This document shows, one piece after another, positions 22,401 to 33,205 of a DNA stretch of 64,000 nucleotides. Where the stretch lies: assembly GCA_023653785.1 (NCBI GenBank), contig JAMKCH010005335.1, positions 85,847 through 149,846 of the forward strand, given 5' to 3'. Position numbers and translations under genes: made by a program. Source of the stretch: Ophioderma brevispina. Its lineage: Eukaryota; Echinodermata; Ophiuroidea; Amphilepidida; Ophiodermatidae. Below the pieces are notes generated by a model, which had not been told where the DNA came from, ran no database searches, and saw only the letters and a program-made list of their open reading frames with translations. Within the stretch, counting starts at the first letter, position 1. Each line of letters opens with the position of its first letter.

Positions 22401-22790
22401 AAAGAGAAACCAAATACCTGAGATTATGATAGTATCTATAGAAAGTCTTAGCATGATTACATGATCTCCAATGCTTTGCTTAATTATAGTGGTCACCTAA
22501 CTATGAGCAAAATTGATGGGGAAATTGCCTAGGAGCAACATCGCAGCAATTCAACACACTGCGTGCGAATGTATACTTGACTGTTTATGTACTGGCAAAG
22601 TGACAAGCATCATGTACATCCTGATTTTAATAATACCTGAGGCATTTCCCTGATCACTCATTCAATATTAGTGTACCTGTTACTACCATGCCGTTGGTGG
22701 GACATTCAAATGTATACGAAGGTAAGCATTGCATCAGAGAGCTAAGTTTGGTGGTGATGATGACATCAAACAGTGTTTCTGTTAAATGAA
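22400..22790 (+). repeat. Local direct duplication, unit 1
   Basis: About 390 bp (from accaaatacctgagattatg to tcaaacagtgtttctgtt) is repeated at 23500-23885 with many small indels, offset by about 1.1 kb. Non-coding. Confidence 0.75.
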
Positions 22791-23499
22791 ATATTCAGGA
22801 TTTGAATATTTGGAAATTTTGGTATGGATGAAAGCTTAAGTAACGTAGATTATATATAATCAAATAAGTTTGAAAATTGTCCACATTTGTTGAGTATTTT
22901 CCCTTTATTAATTTCCCGCCCAATAGCGTACTCAAAACGATCCGACAAAATCCACAACTCCAGGCAAATGGTGATATCAAAGTGATGACCATCCAATGAC
23001 TTATACGTCGTTGTGCCATCATATCCAGTGTTGCCACTTCAACTAATAATTAAACACAACGAAATGAAACAAAATCTTCATGCTGTAACTTTTTTTTTGT
23101 CATTTTAGTATAACGTTCATTAATCCTTCAATATTACCGTGTCAGCATAACAATTCGAGTCAACACGAATGTTTTGGTCATCACTTTGACGCACGAGTTG
23201 GCGCTTTGATCAATGAAGCCGTGGCGAAAACTCCGCCCGTTTTCTTCGTATGTCCAAAAGCAAAATTAAATGCTCTATTTTGTTAATTTTACATCAAATT
23301 GGGTATTATTTTTTTCTTGGGAATTCGTGATGTACATACATATATTTTATTAAATGGTAAGTCAAACTGAGCTTGACAAAAATCTTGACATATTTCCTTT
23401 AAAGAGTTTTTTCCAAAGATTTCACTCTTGGGGTCAATTTCCCAGAGTGAAATCCAATGTCCAAGAGTGAAAAACACACTCACTTCAAACAAAAAGCAA

Positions 23500-23885
23500 G
23501 AAACCCAATTAAAATACCTGAGGATTTATGAGAATATCATTATAGAAGTCTTATGCATGATTACAGTGCTCTCAATGCTTTGGCTTCCATTAGTAGTAGT
23601 CATAACTATGAGCAAAAAATTGAGGGGAAATTGTCCCTAGGAGCACATCTGCCAATATCAAACACCTGCATGCGAATGTATACTTTACTGTTATGTCTGG
23701 CAAGTGAAAGCAATCATGTAATGCAAATGATTTTAATAATACCTTAGCAATTTCCTGATCACCATTCAATTTAGTGTACCTGTTACATACCATGCAGTTG
23801 GGGACTATTCAAATGTATAAGAAGGTAAGCAATTGCACAGAGAGCTAAGTTTTTGGTGGTGATGATGATCAACCAGTGTTTCTGT
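23500..23885 (+). repeat. Local direct duplication, unit 2
   Basis: Partner of 22400-22790. It is followed by aatccaatttcc and gcgtttgcattgtg phrases that recur again at 24480-24540, so the region has been repeatedly copied. Confidence 0.75.
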
Positions 23886-24005
23886 TTAAGGGTTTTTTTT
23901 CCAAGATTGATTTCACTCTTGGGGTCCAATTTCCAAGAATGAAATCCAATTTCCGAAGAGTCACAACTTCATCTAAAGATTTTGTGCGTTTGCATTGTGC
24001 ATGTG

Positions 24006-24038
24006 GGTGCGAGTGTGTGTGTGTGTGTGTATGGAGGG

Positions 24039-24069
<31 letters not shown>

Positions 24070-24085
24070 ATGTGTGTGTGTGTTG
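24006..24085. repeat. (GT)n microsatellite
   Basis: An interrupted GT run of about 75 bp. A shorter GTGTG-rich run lies at 24438-24475. Confidence 0.95.
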
Positions 24086-24099
24086 ACAGAGATACACTT

Positions 24100-25559
24100 G
24101 TTGTGTCTTTTTTTCTGTACAAAAGGCCCTCTTTTCCTTTGTGTGCTTTTTTTCCCTTAGTTGACTAGCCAAATAAGAAATAGCATTTTTTTTTCAGCAT
24201 AAAATGATGTTACCCCCCCCTCCTGATGAAATTTGGCAAAAAGCCACATAATTAATTAAAGGCCCCTAACTCACCCACACAAGTCATACTGTCCATGTAG
24301 ATGTCCAACAGGTCCAACAGACCACAAAAGGGTCACAGCGAAGTAATAAACGTCACACAAGACCACAAAAAGACACACAGAGCCATATAAAGGACACACA
24401 AGCACAAAGTCCACCAATATACCTCTGTTAGTACTGGGTGTGGTGTGTGTGTGTTGGTGTGGTGTGGTGTGTTGTGTGATTTCCAAGAGACACGAGTGAA
24501 AAATTACTTCCAAAGATTTTTTTGCGTTTGCATTGTGTGGGTGGGTGGCGCGCATGTATGTTTTTATGTAGGTATATGTAGGTGTGTCCTGTGCTAGTGT
24601 GTGTTATGTAGGTGTATATAATATATTATATGTAGGTTATGTGTATGTGCAAGATGCACACATAGTTGATAGTTTCAATTGAAAATTGATATTCTTCTTG
24701 TTGGCAAAGTATATTATCCATAGGCTTGAAGTATAAGGGATAATACTAAACAAAAACGTTTTATTCACAAAACGTGTGAATTAATTTTGTTTTACATAAA
24801 TAAAACAAAACCAAAACGTTTTAAAAAATTTTTTATTGGAAAGGGTTGTACTAAGTTAAGGGTGGACAGTACGCCCGCTCACGGTGGTTAATATAGCAAT
24901 ACATACTTGTGGTAATCTCTCAGGGGTAACGGATGTCTGAACTTTGAAATAAAAAATTTTTTTTTTTTTTTTTTAATTTTTTAGTTTTTTGAAAAAAAAA
25001 GTAGCTATGATTAATTTACTTGGTTCCTAAAAAATGATTAGACTAATGATCAAGATTTACCTTTTGATGTTGCTGTGAAACGTGTATGTTAAATTCCTTA
25101 CGAGGAATGCCCTACTAGGGGCGATGGTCTCAAATTATGCTTTTCGCCATTTTTCCCGAAGCAGCTATATATTTTGTCAGGGTAGTTGAAAAGTTGATTC
25201 CAGTAATTCATTCGTTAAATACCATCATTCTCTGTTGAAAATCAACATTTGAAATGCATTTAGCCGGGAAAAAAAACATCATTAAATGCTGTCAAAAACG
25301 TCCCCATATGCATAATTTTGAAGCTTAAACCACAAAAATCGGATCAATAAAAAGGGGTCTTTCCAGGGTCAATCGGCAACAAGAACGACCTAGAAGGTGC
25401 TGTCGGTTTAGATTAGAGCGGCACACAGAAAAGCATATTACGTCCGATGATTGACAGTTTTTACATCAAGCACCAGTTTTCAATCAAAGATCGTTCAAGA
25501 TCAGTAACGATTAACGCAAATTAATAACACCAAGTGTACTCAAATATTACGGGGAAAAA
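24100..25559. other. No gene recognised
   Basis: Low-complexity AT-rich DNA with a T-rich run at 24953-24990. No exon-like sequence. Confidence 0.35.
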
Positions 25560-25760
25560 AACCATAAAAAATCACCCCCCCCACATATCCCGTCGCCTCG
25601 GCCCTTCGACGCCCATTCCTTTTAAATCCCGCCCCAGCTTCGTTTCCCATTCACTACAGTGCCCCTTCTCCTTCTTACCCTCCCTTCCCCCCTTCTCATT
25701 TATAGAGTTGTCTCTTTTCTTCTTCCTCTTTCCTTGCCTCCCCCCCCCTAAAAAATACGA
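25560..25760. repeat. Polypyrimidine (C/T) tract
   Basis: About 200 bp that is nearly all C and T on the plus strand. It creates a long but compositionally meaningless minus-strand frame. It could help form unusual DNA structure; no function is shown. Confidence 0.6.
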
Positions 25761-25793
25761 AGAATAAATATAATCATAATTTTTTAGTAAGGA

Positions 25794-25956
25794 GTTAAAA
25801 TCTTGAAACAAGTATCGAGGAAAGAAAAAATAGCAGCTCAAAAGGCACGGGATGGAACCCTTGCCGAGCGAAGTGGGAAACCAGTCGAATATGGAGACCA
25901 TTACGCCCATGTGGTTTTGGTACGTTCTTTCAGTTCGCGACGGCGGCGGTTGTAAC
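25794..25956 (+). CDS. Unassigned open stretch, possible exon
   Basis: An open frame without ATG reads KQVSRKEKIAAQKARDGTLA, then ERSGKPVEYGDHYAHVV, and meets a stop near 25956 unless it splices at GTTTTG/GTACGT (about 25920). The composition is protein-like and unlike its flanks. I do not recognise the family. It could be a piece of a gene or of a transposon. Confidence 0.25.
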
Positions 25957-27297
25957 ATAGAGGGGGAAAATATTTCATGGTCTCTAGTTGCACCCAATCT
26001 TGATGATAGGAATATAGCGTTATCATTTTCAACCGCGATCAAAATCGACTATCTTTATTCCATCCATATTCGTTGTTAAAGGTGCAACGAGAGATTCAAA
26101 ATTCAGGTGTTCCCTAAAAAATCAAAAGTACTGATTTTTGCCAGATTTTTGTAAACGTTCCATCAAAATATCCCCATCTGAAAGGATTAAGATGAGAATG
26201 TTTCTTTGTTACAAACAATTGTGAAATTCTAATTCGTTATAGGACGCAAATACGCAGTTCAGCTATGTTTTACATTTAATTAAGTTTAAACAAAAAAACA
26301 AAAAACTTTTTCTCTCTTTTAAGACATTCTGTAGCCAACCACAGGTAAGAAATCTATGGTGTCTAATATATTGAAAAAAGACTATTATGGACACCAATAT
26401 TTGGGTGCCTCAAAATCTCGCGTTGCACATTTAAATGTATTTCCACCCGGTTATCTCCAATTTACTTTTGCTTTGTGTTTGCCGCCTACTAAGGCGGGGA
26501 TGTGAGGGAGGGATGGTCCTCTAGTCTTTAAATTTTTTTATAATTTCTGCGTGAGATGGAGCATTTTGTTATTGAGTTTCATCTTATCTTGATTTTAGGG
26601 GGCCTACCCTATATTTCATAGCAGGTTGTTTTAATTTAATAGGTCTATGTGATTAATATTTAGGTCGTTTTCATCCTTGGAAATAATATGAGAAAGTCCA
26701 TTACGTTATACAGCCAATGGTTAGTTACGGCAATCAGCTGATCGCCAGTCAATTATATATTTAATCCACAGGGGGATTTTTTTGAAGTAAGTTATACAAA
26801 ACGTGGGGTAGACTAAAGTAAATGTTAATCAGTCATGATCTTGGATTATCCCAAAGATTATCTTTTACTCTTTTTCAATACATACCAATGGGTGTACCAC
26901 TTCAAACTTGTTGGCAGCGTGGTAAGTTGATACCCCCGTGCGTCGCCAACAATTATTGATTTTGATAACAATAACTACACCAAATTGTTCTTAGTTTCAT
27001 AAGTGCTGCCGACTCTCTGTGTCAGTGATCCGCCGGACGGCGGAGATTCTTCATGGTGCTTTGTGATGATTTGTGAGGAAATGCACGATTTCGACATGTT
27101 TTCGACGCGACCGACGTAATGGATTCGACGTCTTATCACCAGGAATCACAAATCACACGTCAAAGCTTCACCCCTTTCAAAAACTTTATAGGTAAAGCTT
27201 CACCAAATGAAAATAAAAGAATGCCAGGACTTCACTATAACAACAAATATATTGACCTGAAGCTTCGACGTCGAGTCGGCGTCGATATTTGGCGACC
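25957..27297. other. No gene recognised
   Basis: Mostly AT-rich. Near 27030-27120 there is a CpG-richer patch with the palindrome CCGCCGGACGGCGG (27031-27044) and a 40-codon minus frame (MSKSCISSQIITKHH ...) of unknown value. Confidence 0.3.
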
Positions 27298-27336
27298 CGT
27301 GAGGAGGGTGGGTCCACGCTTCAAAGTGACGCCTGC
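27298..27336 (-). repeat. Inverted partner of the 39-bp block at 19122
   Basis: An exact reverse complement of 19122-19160. Weaker similarity runs on toward 27170 (gtaaagcttcaccaaatg). Confidence 0.7.
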
Positions 27337-27413
27337 ATTAAATGCATTAGATTCTTGATTTTGTTTCAATCAAAATAAGTAGTTCACTAGATGCAACCAC
27401 CGGTACCGTCACT

Positions 27414-28005
27414 TCTCTTACTGTCGGGTACTCATGCTCGTTCGTAGGATCGCAAAAAAAGGGTGTTTTCCTCGATCAATTTCGCGAATTTATTTTTCGC
27501 GAAATAAAAAAAAAGTACTTTTTTCATTGGAAAGTTCGCAAAATTTTCTCTTACTGTCGGGTACTCATGCTCGTTCGTAGGATCGCAAAAAAAGGGTGTT
27601 TTCCTCGATCAATTTCGCGAATTTATTTTTCGCGAAATCAAAAAAAAGGTACTTTTTTCATTGGAAAGTTCGCAAAATTTTGAAAAGGGGTAGTAGGGTG
27701 GTCGCACCGCGTCACAGTTATATTTTTGTCCATGATTTTCGGAATGGATTCCATCAACAAAGTATCAATCATCATATCTTCAGCTGACGACATAGGCCTA
27801 TACTGATATATTTTGCTCATTTCGTTATTTGTGTTTCGTTTCATTACCATAGTTCGTGTTTTGTTTGAAAAGGGTGGTAAATTAAAAATCATTCATGATT
27901 TCGCGAAAAAAGGGGTGTTTTTTTAAACAAAAAAAACGCGGGGGAAGAACGGGGGGTGTTTTCCAATTCTAACGAACGGCATGGGTACCTCCGACAGTAG
28001 TATAG
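27414..28005. mobile_element. Short inverted-repeat element with duplicated left end
   Basis: TACTGTCGGGTACTCATGC at the left (27419) pairs with the inverted gcatgggtacctccgacagta near 27976-28000. The left 133 bp is present twice in tandem (27414-27546, 27547-27680) with almost no differences. The inside has TTCGCGAA palindromes. No transposase. Confidence 0.65.
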
Positions 28006-29460
28006 AGGTGGGACGGGGTATATGGGCCGTGGATGTGCACTTAACTTGACCAAGCACATCAGAGTGCATTCTTTAATAGGAATGCCGTTTTCAAGATGGA
28101 CGACTATTACTTGCAGACACAGTGTATTGTGTATTTAAAAACCTGCAGCAGTGGATTTACTGAGGCTCAAATAAAATTACTCAACCCAAGTTGTTGCTAA
28201 GGCCATGAGCATGAAAGTTTTAGATTTGCATCTGGACATTTCTCAAATTATACATGAGGCTTTATTTCATTATTCATTAAGTATTTTCATTGGTTGACTT
28301 GTGAGTTCACAGTTTTCCAGTCTAGCTGGAGGATCAATCACATCAATAAGGCCAGGGATAGAAATGCGTCATGTTCAGAGTATGCATTCATGTACTCTTT
28401 ATTGTACACTTTTAAAGCTGTTTAATGATTTGAAACTTGATTTTTTGTGATGAAGAGCATTTTATGCAAATAATTATTTTTTTTTAAATAATGATAATTT
28501 TCGGCGGCAGATTTTGGAGCATGCGGGTGGCGGATGCAAATCTAAAACTTTCATTCCCTTTTTTGGGCCAAGGCTTGGCCTACATAATGAATTATAATGT
28601 CCTCTGTATGATTTCTGTTGACGTTGTCATCACACACTCCGGGTTTACGCACGAGTGACCAGCATTTTGTTTCAGAATTATTGTCGAACACTTCAACCAT
28701 GACAACAAATAAGGGATGTATTCATGAAATCAGGTCTGATATTAATGTTTGACCAAAGATCTTCTCTGGTTTGACAGACTTTGAGAAATTGAGTTATGAT
28801 TGAATTATGATCTTCCAAAGTTAATTCCGTCACCGTCTGGACGTTATCTCAGGCTCAGTCCCTATTCGTAAAATATAAGGATGGAGAACTGAGTCTAGGA
28901 TGTGGTGGCAGAATAGTCTAAATTCATCCCAAGTGAACTGCAATGAAAATGTGGATTCTACAATCATTACATTTAATTATGTCCACGTCTTCCGAATTTG
29001 ACCCAATATCATGCATGCACCTACCTTAACAAGCCACATACCGCGGTTTGCCCCGCTCAAATCAAGCTCAGTCTTTTCTGACATATTACGGTATTACTAT
29101 ATAAATAAAATGTACGCAAAGAACAAAGAAATGTTTTTTTTAATTTCGATACAAAACTGTGTTCCTTTCCAACTATCGGTCAGCAACTCTTCGTCACAAA
29201 AATTATCTGACAGTGTCATCAGGGATTTCCATTTATTGCTTATTCCCTGCTATTTTTAGAAAAAATTAGTCATGCCGGTAAGCGCTCGCTCGACCCTTTG
29301 CCAACTCGACCGTTTATAATCGCCGACTTTCAATGTTGACCCCTGTACAAATTGAGTTTAACCTTTTTTACAGTTTTAGTCATTTTTACGCTATAACTCC
29401 AAAACCAATAGTGAAACTATACATTTTTGGAATCCTCATGACTAGATACGGAAGATATGA
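28006..29460. other. No gene recognised
   Basis: AT-rich sequence with no conserved reading frame or repeat border. Confidence 0.35.
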
Positions 29461-29482
29461 ATGATGGACTCCCTAAAAATAG

Positions 29483-29902
29483 GTGACGGGGATGTGCGGC
29501 ACTATTGACCCCCTTTTTTAAAACCTGCTGTCAATGAAAGAACCCCTTTTTAAAACCTGCTGTCAATGAAAGACCCCCTTTTTTTAACCTGTCTTTGAAA
29601 GACCCCCCTTTTTTCTTTACTCTCAGTCGATGCCTCCCATTTTTAATCAAATGTCACTGAATGACCCCCTTATTTCTATTTCATGCTCTCACAGAAAGCC
29701 CCTTTTAATGTTATAACAATATAAACTGGGTTTGAATGGTTAGAATTTGCCCGAGAATGACCCCTTTTTTCACAAAATGTCAGAAGCTCAGTGATTGACC
29801 CCCAGTTTTGCATCCTCCTCACCAAATGACCCCTTTTTTCCCCTTAAAGTTCCTCAGCGAATGCCCCCTACTTTGAAAGTCCAATCCGCACATCCCCGTC
29901 AC
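29483..29902. mobile_element. MITE-like element with 17-bp perfect inverted ends
   Basis: GTGACGGGGATGTGCGG (29483-29499) and its exact reverse complement (29886-29902) enclose about 386 bp. The inside repeats gacccccttttt about nine times, giving a loose tandem structure. The right flank continues ggcactcatatatgaaa in reverse, so the element may extend to about 29930. A GC-poor relative with gggatgtgcgccccatttcc is seen near 30575. Confidence 0.7.
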
Positions 29903-29992
29903 TTTCATATATGAGTGCCCCCCGGGGTTTCAACATGTTTGGAGCCGGGTTTGGGATATTTTAAAAGTTTGACCCCTGTGTAGCCTTTAACA

Positions 29993-30035
29993 CTTAAGTG
30001 CCCAAGGGGGGGTTCCATAGTAACCAACATTTGAT
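29993..30035 (-). mobile_element. End of a CACTTAAGTGCC element (relative of 44008-44802)
   Basis: cttaagtgcccaaggggggg followed by gttcc, and then ttgcgatttctcgg, matches the reverse complement of the right end at 44720-44808. The other end was not found, so this is a fragment or a diverged copy. Confidence 0.5.
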
Positions 30036-30842
30036 TTTTTTTGCGATTTCTCGGTTACGCAATCAATTTTTTCAAGGAGTTTTTTGCTAATTGTCTGATT
30101 TATGAATACGCTTCTCCTTCTCCTCCCCTGCAATCTTATAGGACTTTCACTAGTCTACTTCACAATTTTCGGCTAATTAATATTTTCGCAATTTGTTGTT
30201 CTTTGAATGTTGCGTTTATATCAGCCATCGCTATCGGGTGTTTTCTGTTTGAAGCGAGAAAATCAACATCGGAATTTACTATACGTTCTTGGACACTGAA
30301 ATTAGGAAACTAAATCGTACAGGTAACCTAGCGAACCCGATTTTTGCATATATTTTGATTTCAAGCATACTGGTAAAGTTTACTTTCTGCCTAAAATCTC
30401 TTTGCTCCTGTAAAGCCCTCTTTAATATACATACATGAACATACCTCTAGATGTGGAGGGTGAGTGGTGTTCGGTGGTGGGTTGACGTAGTCTACAACAG
30501 TACTTCATTATTAAACATTATCTACTATTTTTTAATGTAAATGCCGGGGGTGCACTCAACTTTTTCAGGTTGGGATGTGCGCCCCATTTCCGAACTTGGG
30601 GACTTATGAACCGAATTTGTCTCCGAAAGTAGGGTTTTTGGGAACTGAAATTTTGAGAAATTTGCCAGGCTTGGGGACTGACTTTGGCTAAAATTCAGCT
30701 TCTGAGGCCAAATTTTCTGAAAGGGGACCGTAAGAACTAATTATGGCTTCAACTGGGGTCTGGGAACGGGTGAGAGCGCGAAAAGGGGGTCTATCACGTT
30801 GAAACAAAAATTATCAAGTTGTTTAAAATTTTAAACAAACAC

Positions 30843-31135
30843 TGTTTCCCCTGGTCATCAGCTCAAACCTGTTTAAAATTAAACACCTTGTTTAAACATT
30901 AAGCAACTTGTTTACAAAATTAAACACTTGTTTAAAAATTAAACAACTTGTTTACAAATTAACAACTTGTTTAAAAATAACCACTTGTTTAAAAATTAAA
31001 ACCACGTGTTTCAAAATTCACACGTGTTTAAAAATTAAACAACTTGTTTAAAAGGTTTAAGGCATCAGTTGTTTAAATTTTTAACAAGTTGTTTATTTGA
31101 CTTTTAAACCGGTTGAGCGATGACCAGGGTAAACA
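30843..31135. repeat. Palindrome-rich TTGTTTAAA array bounded by inverted repeats
   Basis: TGTTTCCCCTGGTCATC at the left and its reverse complement (16 of 17 bases) at 31119-31135 bound about eight units near 20 bp of the form aacttgtttaaaaattaaac. Each unit is itself nearly palindromic. Similar GTTTAAA phrases continue to about 31330. No open frame. Confidence 0.75.
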
Positions 31136-31139
31136 GCGT

Positions 31140-32701
31140 TGTTAAAGAGTGCGAGTTGTTATTATCCAACCTTGTTTAAGACAACATGTTCTAACAACAC
31201 ACTCGACATTTTGTTTAAAACTTAAACAACGTTTGTTTAACCTAAAACGTTTTTTTAAACTGAAACAACAGCACGTTAAACAACCTCTTTTATAACATCA
31301 AATTTTAACAAGTGTTCTAACATGTAAGGGTCCTCACATACCGCGTACCTCCTTTCAATGTCCGTGCCCCCCCCCCGATTAAATGATCCCCGATGAGGGA
31401 GTAAAATAACAATCTGCATATACATTAATGTTTGTCGGCCCTTATTTGCATCTGTATGAATTATCTGCAGTGCAACATGTTCACGCTTTTAATGACCACT
31501 TCGCCCCTCCCCCCCCCCCATCATGTTGAATACGCAATATCTTGTTTAATCGGAGATAATCCACATTGATTGTGGGGTGGGGAGGGTAGGTAGGTTATAA
31601 AAACAGTTTGAACTTAAGTATACTTAAATTATTATATTTTTTTTATTTTTTTTATTTTTTTTATATTCTTTAAAAAAACAGCATTTGACTGGCACTGGGA
31701 CTCACTCTTCCGAACATTAAAATCACCGGGAGCCGTACAATACAAACCATTGCAAGGAATGTAAACTAACGGCGTAAAATTTCAGTTTCGACGTTGTTGT
31801 TGGTTTTTGACTTGTTGAACATATTAAGAATTGAAACGTTATTACAATCCTCTAAAACCAAATTTTAACACTGTAGCTATGGCATCGTATACGTTGTATT
31901 TACTTTCCGACGTGTTGTAAACAAAGTTACATTATCCGGCAACATTTGAGAATAAAAGCAATAAACACAGGGAAAATGTATAAAATAAGATTTAAACCCG
32001 TTTAGGTACTTGTTTTATATGGTATGGTCACATTCTATTGTCACCATTAATCATCCATATAGACGAAACTTAACCCATGTACCTTACATAGATTCAACAA
32101 CCGGGCCATTCCTATTAACAGTTCTAAACCTTATCCCTACACTACATGACTGTACTGATAGCAGATGCTAAATTAATATATATAAGTGTGTGTAATACTT
32201 TTTCAAATTAACAACTAATAGATTACAAGGGCGGAAAGAGTTTTAAACGATTTTTGAAAAATGATAGGGAAAAATAAGATTTCGCATTTTTTTTGATGAC
32301 GTTTACTACGACGTTATTTAACATTTTAGATGTAAACGATTTTCATATGTTCGTCATGCTTACATAAAAACACGTAGTACAAAGAACTAATATTACGAAA
32401 TATAATGCACGGTCAGCGGAAGATACAACCTTTTTCCAAATGGGGGGTGTATTCATTATTTTTTAGCCACTGTTTATTTACCTTTTTCTGCTTCCAAATT
32501 GTATTTTTTAAGATGTTAGGTATCTTCATACAGCTTGAAGATTATTCATCAATGTGGTTTAAACCGTATTAAAAGGTAAAGTCTGGTAAAATTAGAACAT
32601 TTTTAACAGCGATGTGATGCGATTTAAAAACTCAAATCAAACCGGCTTCAATGTGACTCTATAAGGCGATCTACCTTGAGCTAAAAACCTGTTGAAAGAA
32701 T
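31140..32701. other. No gene recognised
   Basis: AT-rich, with C runs at 31366-31377 and 31507-31519 and a T8A-type run at 31632-31670. No coding signal. Confidence 0.35.
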
Positions 32702-33205
32702 CTAGAATGTGAGATACTGAAAACTACATCCGTATTTTTCTATAAATGAAGAGGGACATTTTGACGGAGAAGGAGAATGTTTCAAAAAAATGAAGAATAC
32801 AGATAACTGAACAAACCAAGATCTGTACCATGGCATCACAATACTTGCAATGAGATCCAAGTCCCAGCCATCTTCTCGTTGAAATACAGCCGGTGGTCGT
32901 ATGCAGACATTATCTTCACGATCTCCAAACCGGCCAATGAACCAAAAGTCACATTTCGAGATATCGGCGAGTGAAGTTTCGAGATGTATACTTGCATTCT
33001 CAACATTTGAAACATTTTTAGGAAAAGATTTTATGTGCACATGTGACATTGAAAACGTTTCTTCATTTTGAGCCCGCTTTTCATTAAAGTATCCTTTGTT
33101 TCCTTTGTCAAATTTACTTACAAAGTGATTGTCGTTTGCAAAACATAACACAATATTCTTTAAAAAGAATCTCCCCGCATTACCCGGCACTTCACATTCC
33201 ATCAT
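32702..33205 (-). CDS. Unassigned 167-codon open frame
   Basis: An uninterrupted frame from ATGATGGAATG to TAG. Stretches such as AGRFFLKNIVLCFANDNHFV and CDFWFIGRFGDREDNVCIRP look protein-like, but I do not recognise the family. There is no clear signal peptide or membrane segment. A GTAAGT inside (near 33120) and CAAG/GTATGTG just upstream (about 33220) suggest nearby splicing. In 64 kb of AT-rich DNA a frame this long could arise by chance (rough expectation below one), so the call is weak. Confidence 0.3.
   Translation of the reverse strand: MMECEVPGNAGRFFLKNIVLCFANDNHFVSKFDKGNKGYFNEKRAQNEETFSMSHVHIKSFPKNVSNVENASIHLETSLADISKCDFWFIGRFGDREDNVCIRPPAVFQREDGWDLDLIASIVMPWYRSWFVQLSVFFIFLKHSPSPSKCPSSFIEKYGCSFQYLTF

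Noticed and set aside
24006..24085. GT repeat as a regulatory element
   Set aside because: An ordinary microsatellite; nothing nearby gives it a role.
25572..26042. A 156-codon minus-strand frame
   Set aside because: Half of it is the purine complement of a C/T tract (lysine, glycine, glutamate runs); composition, not coding, keeps it open.
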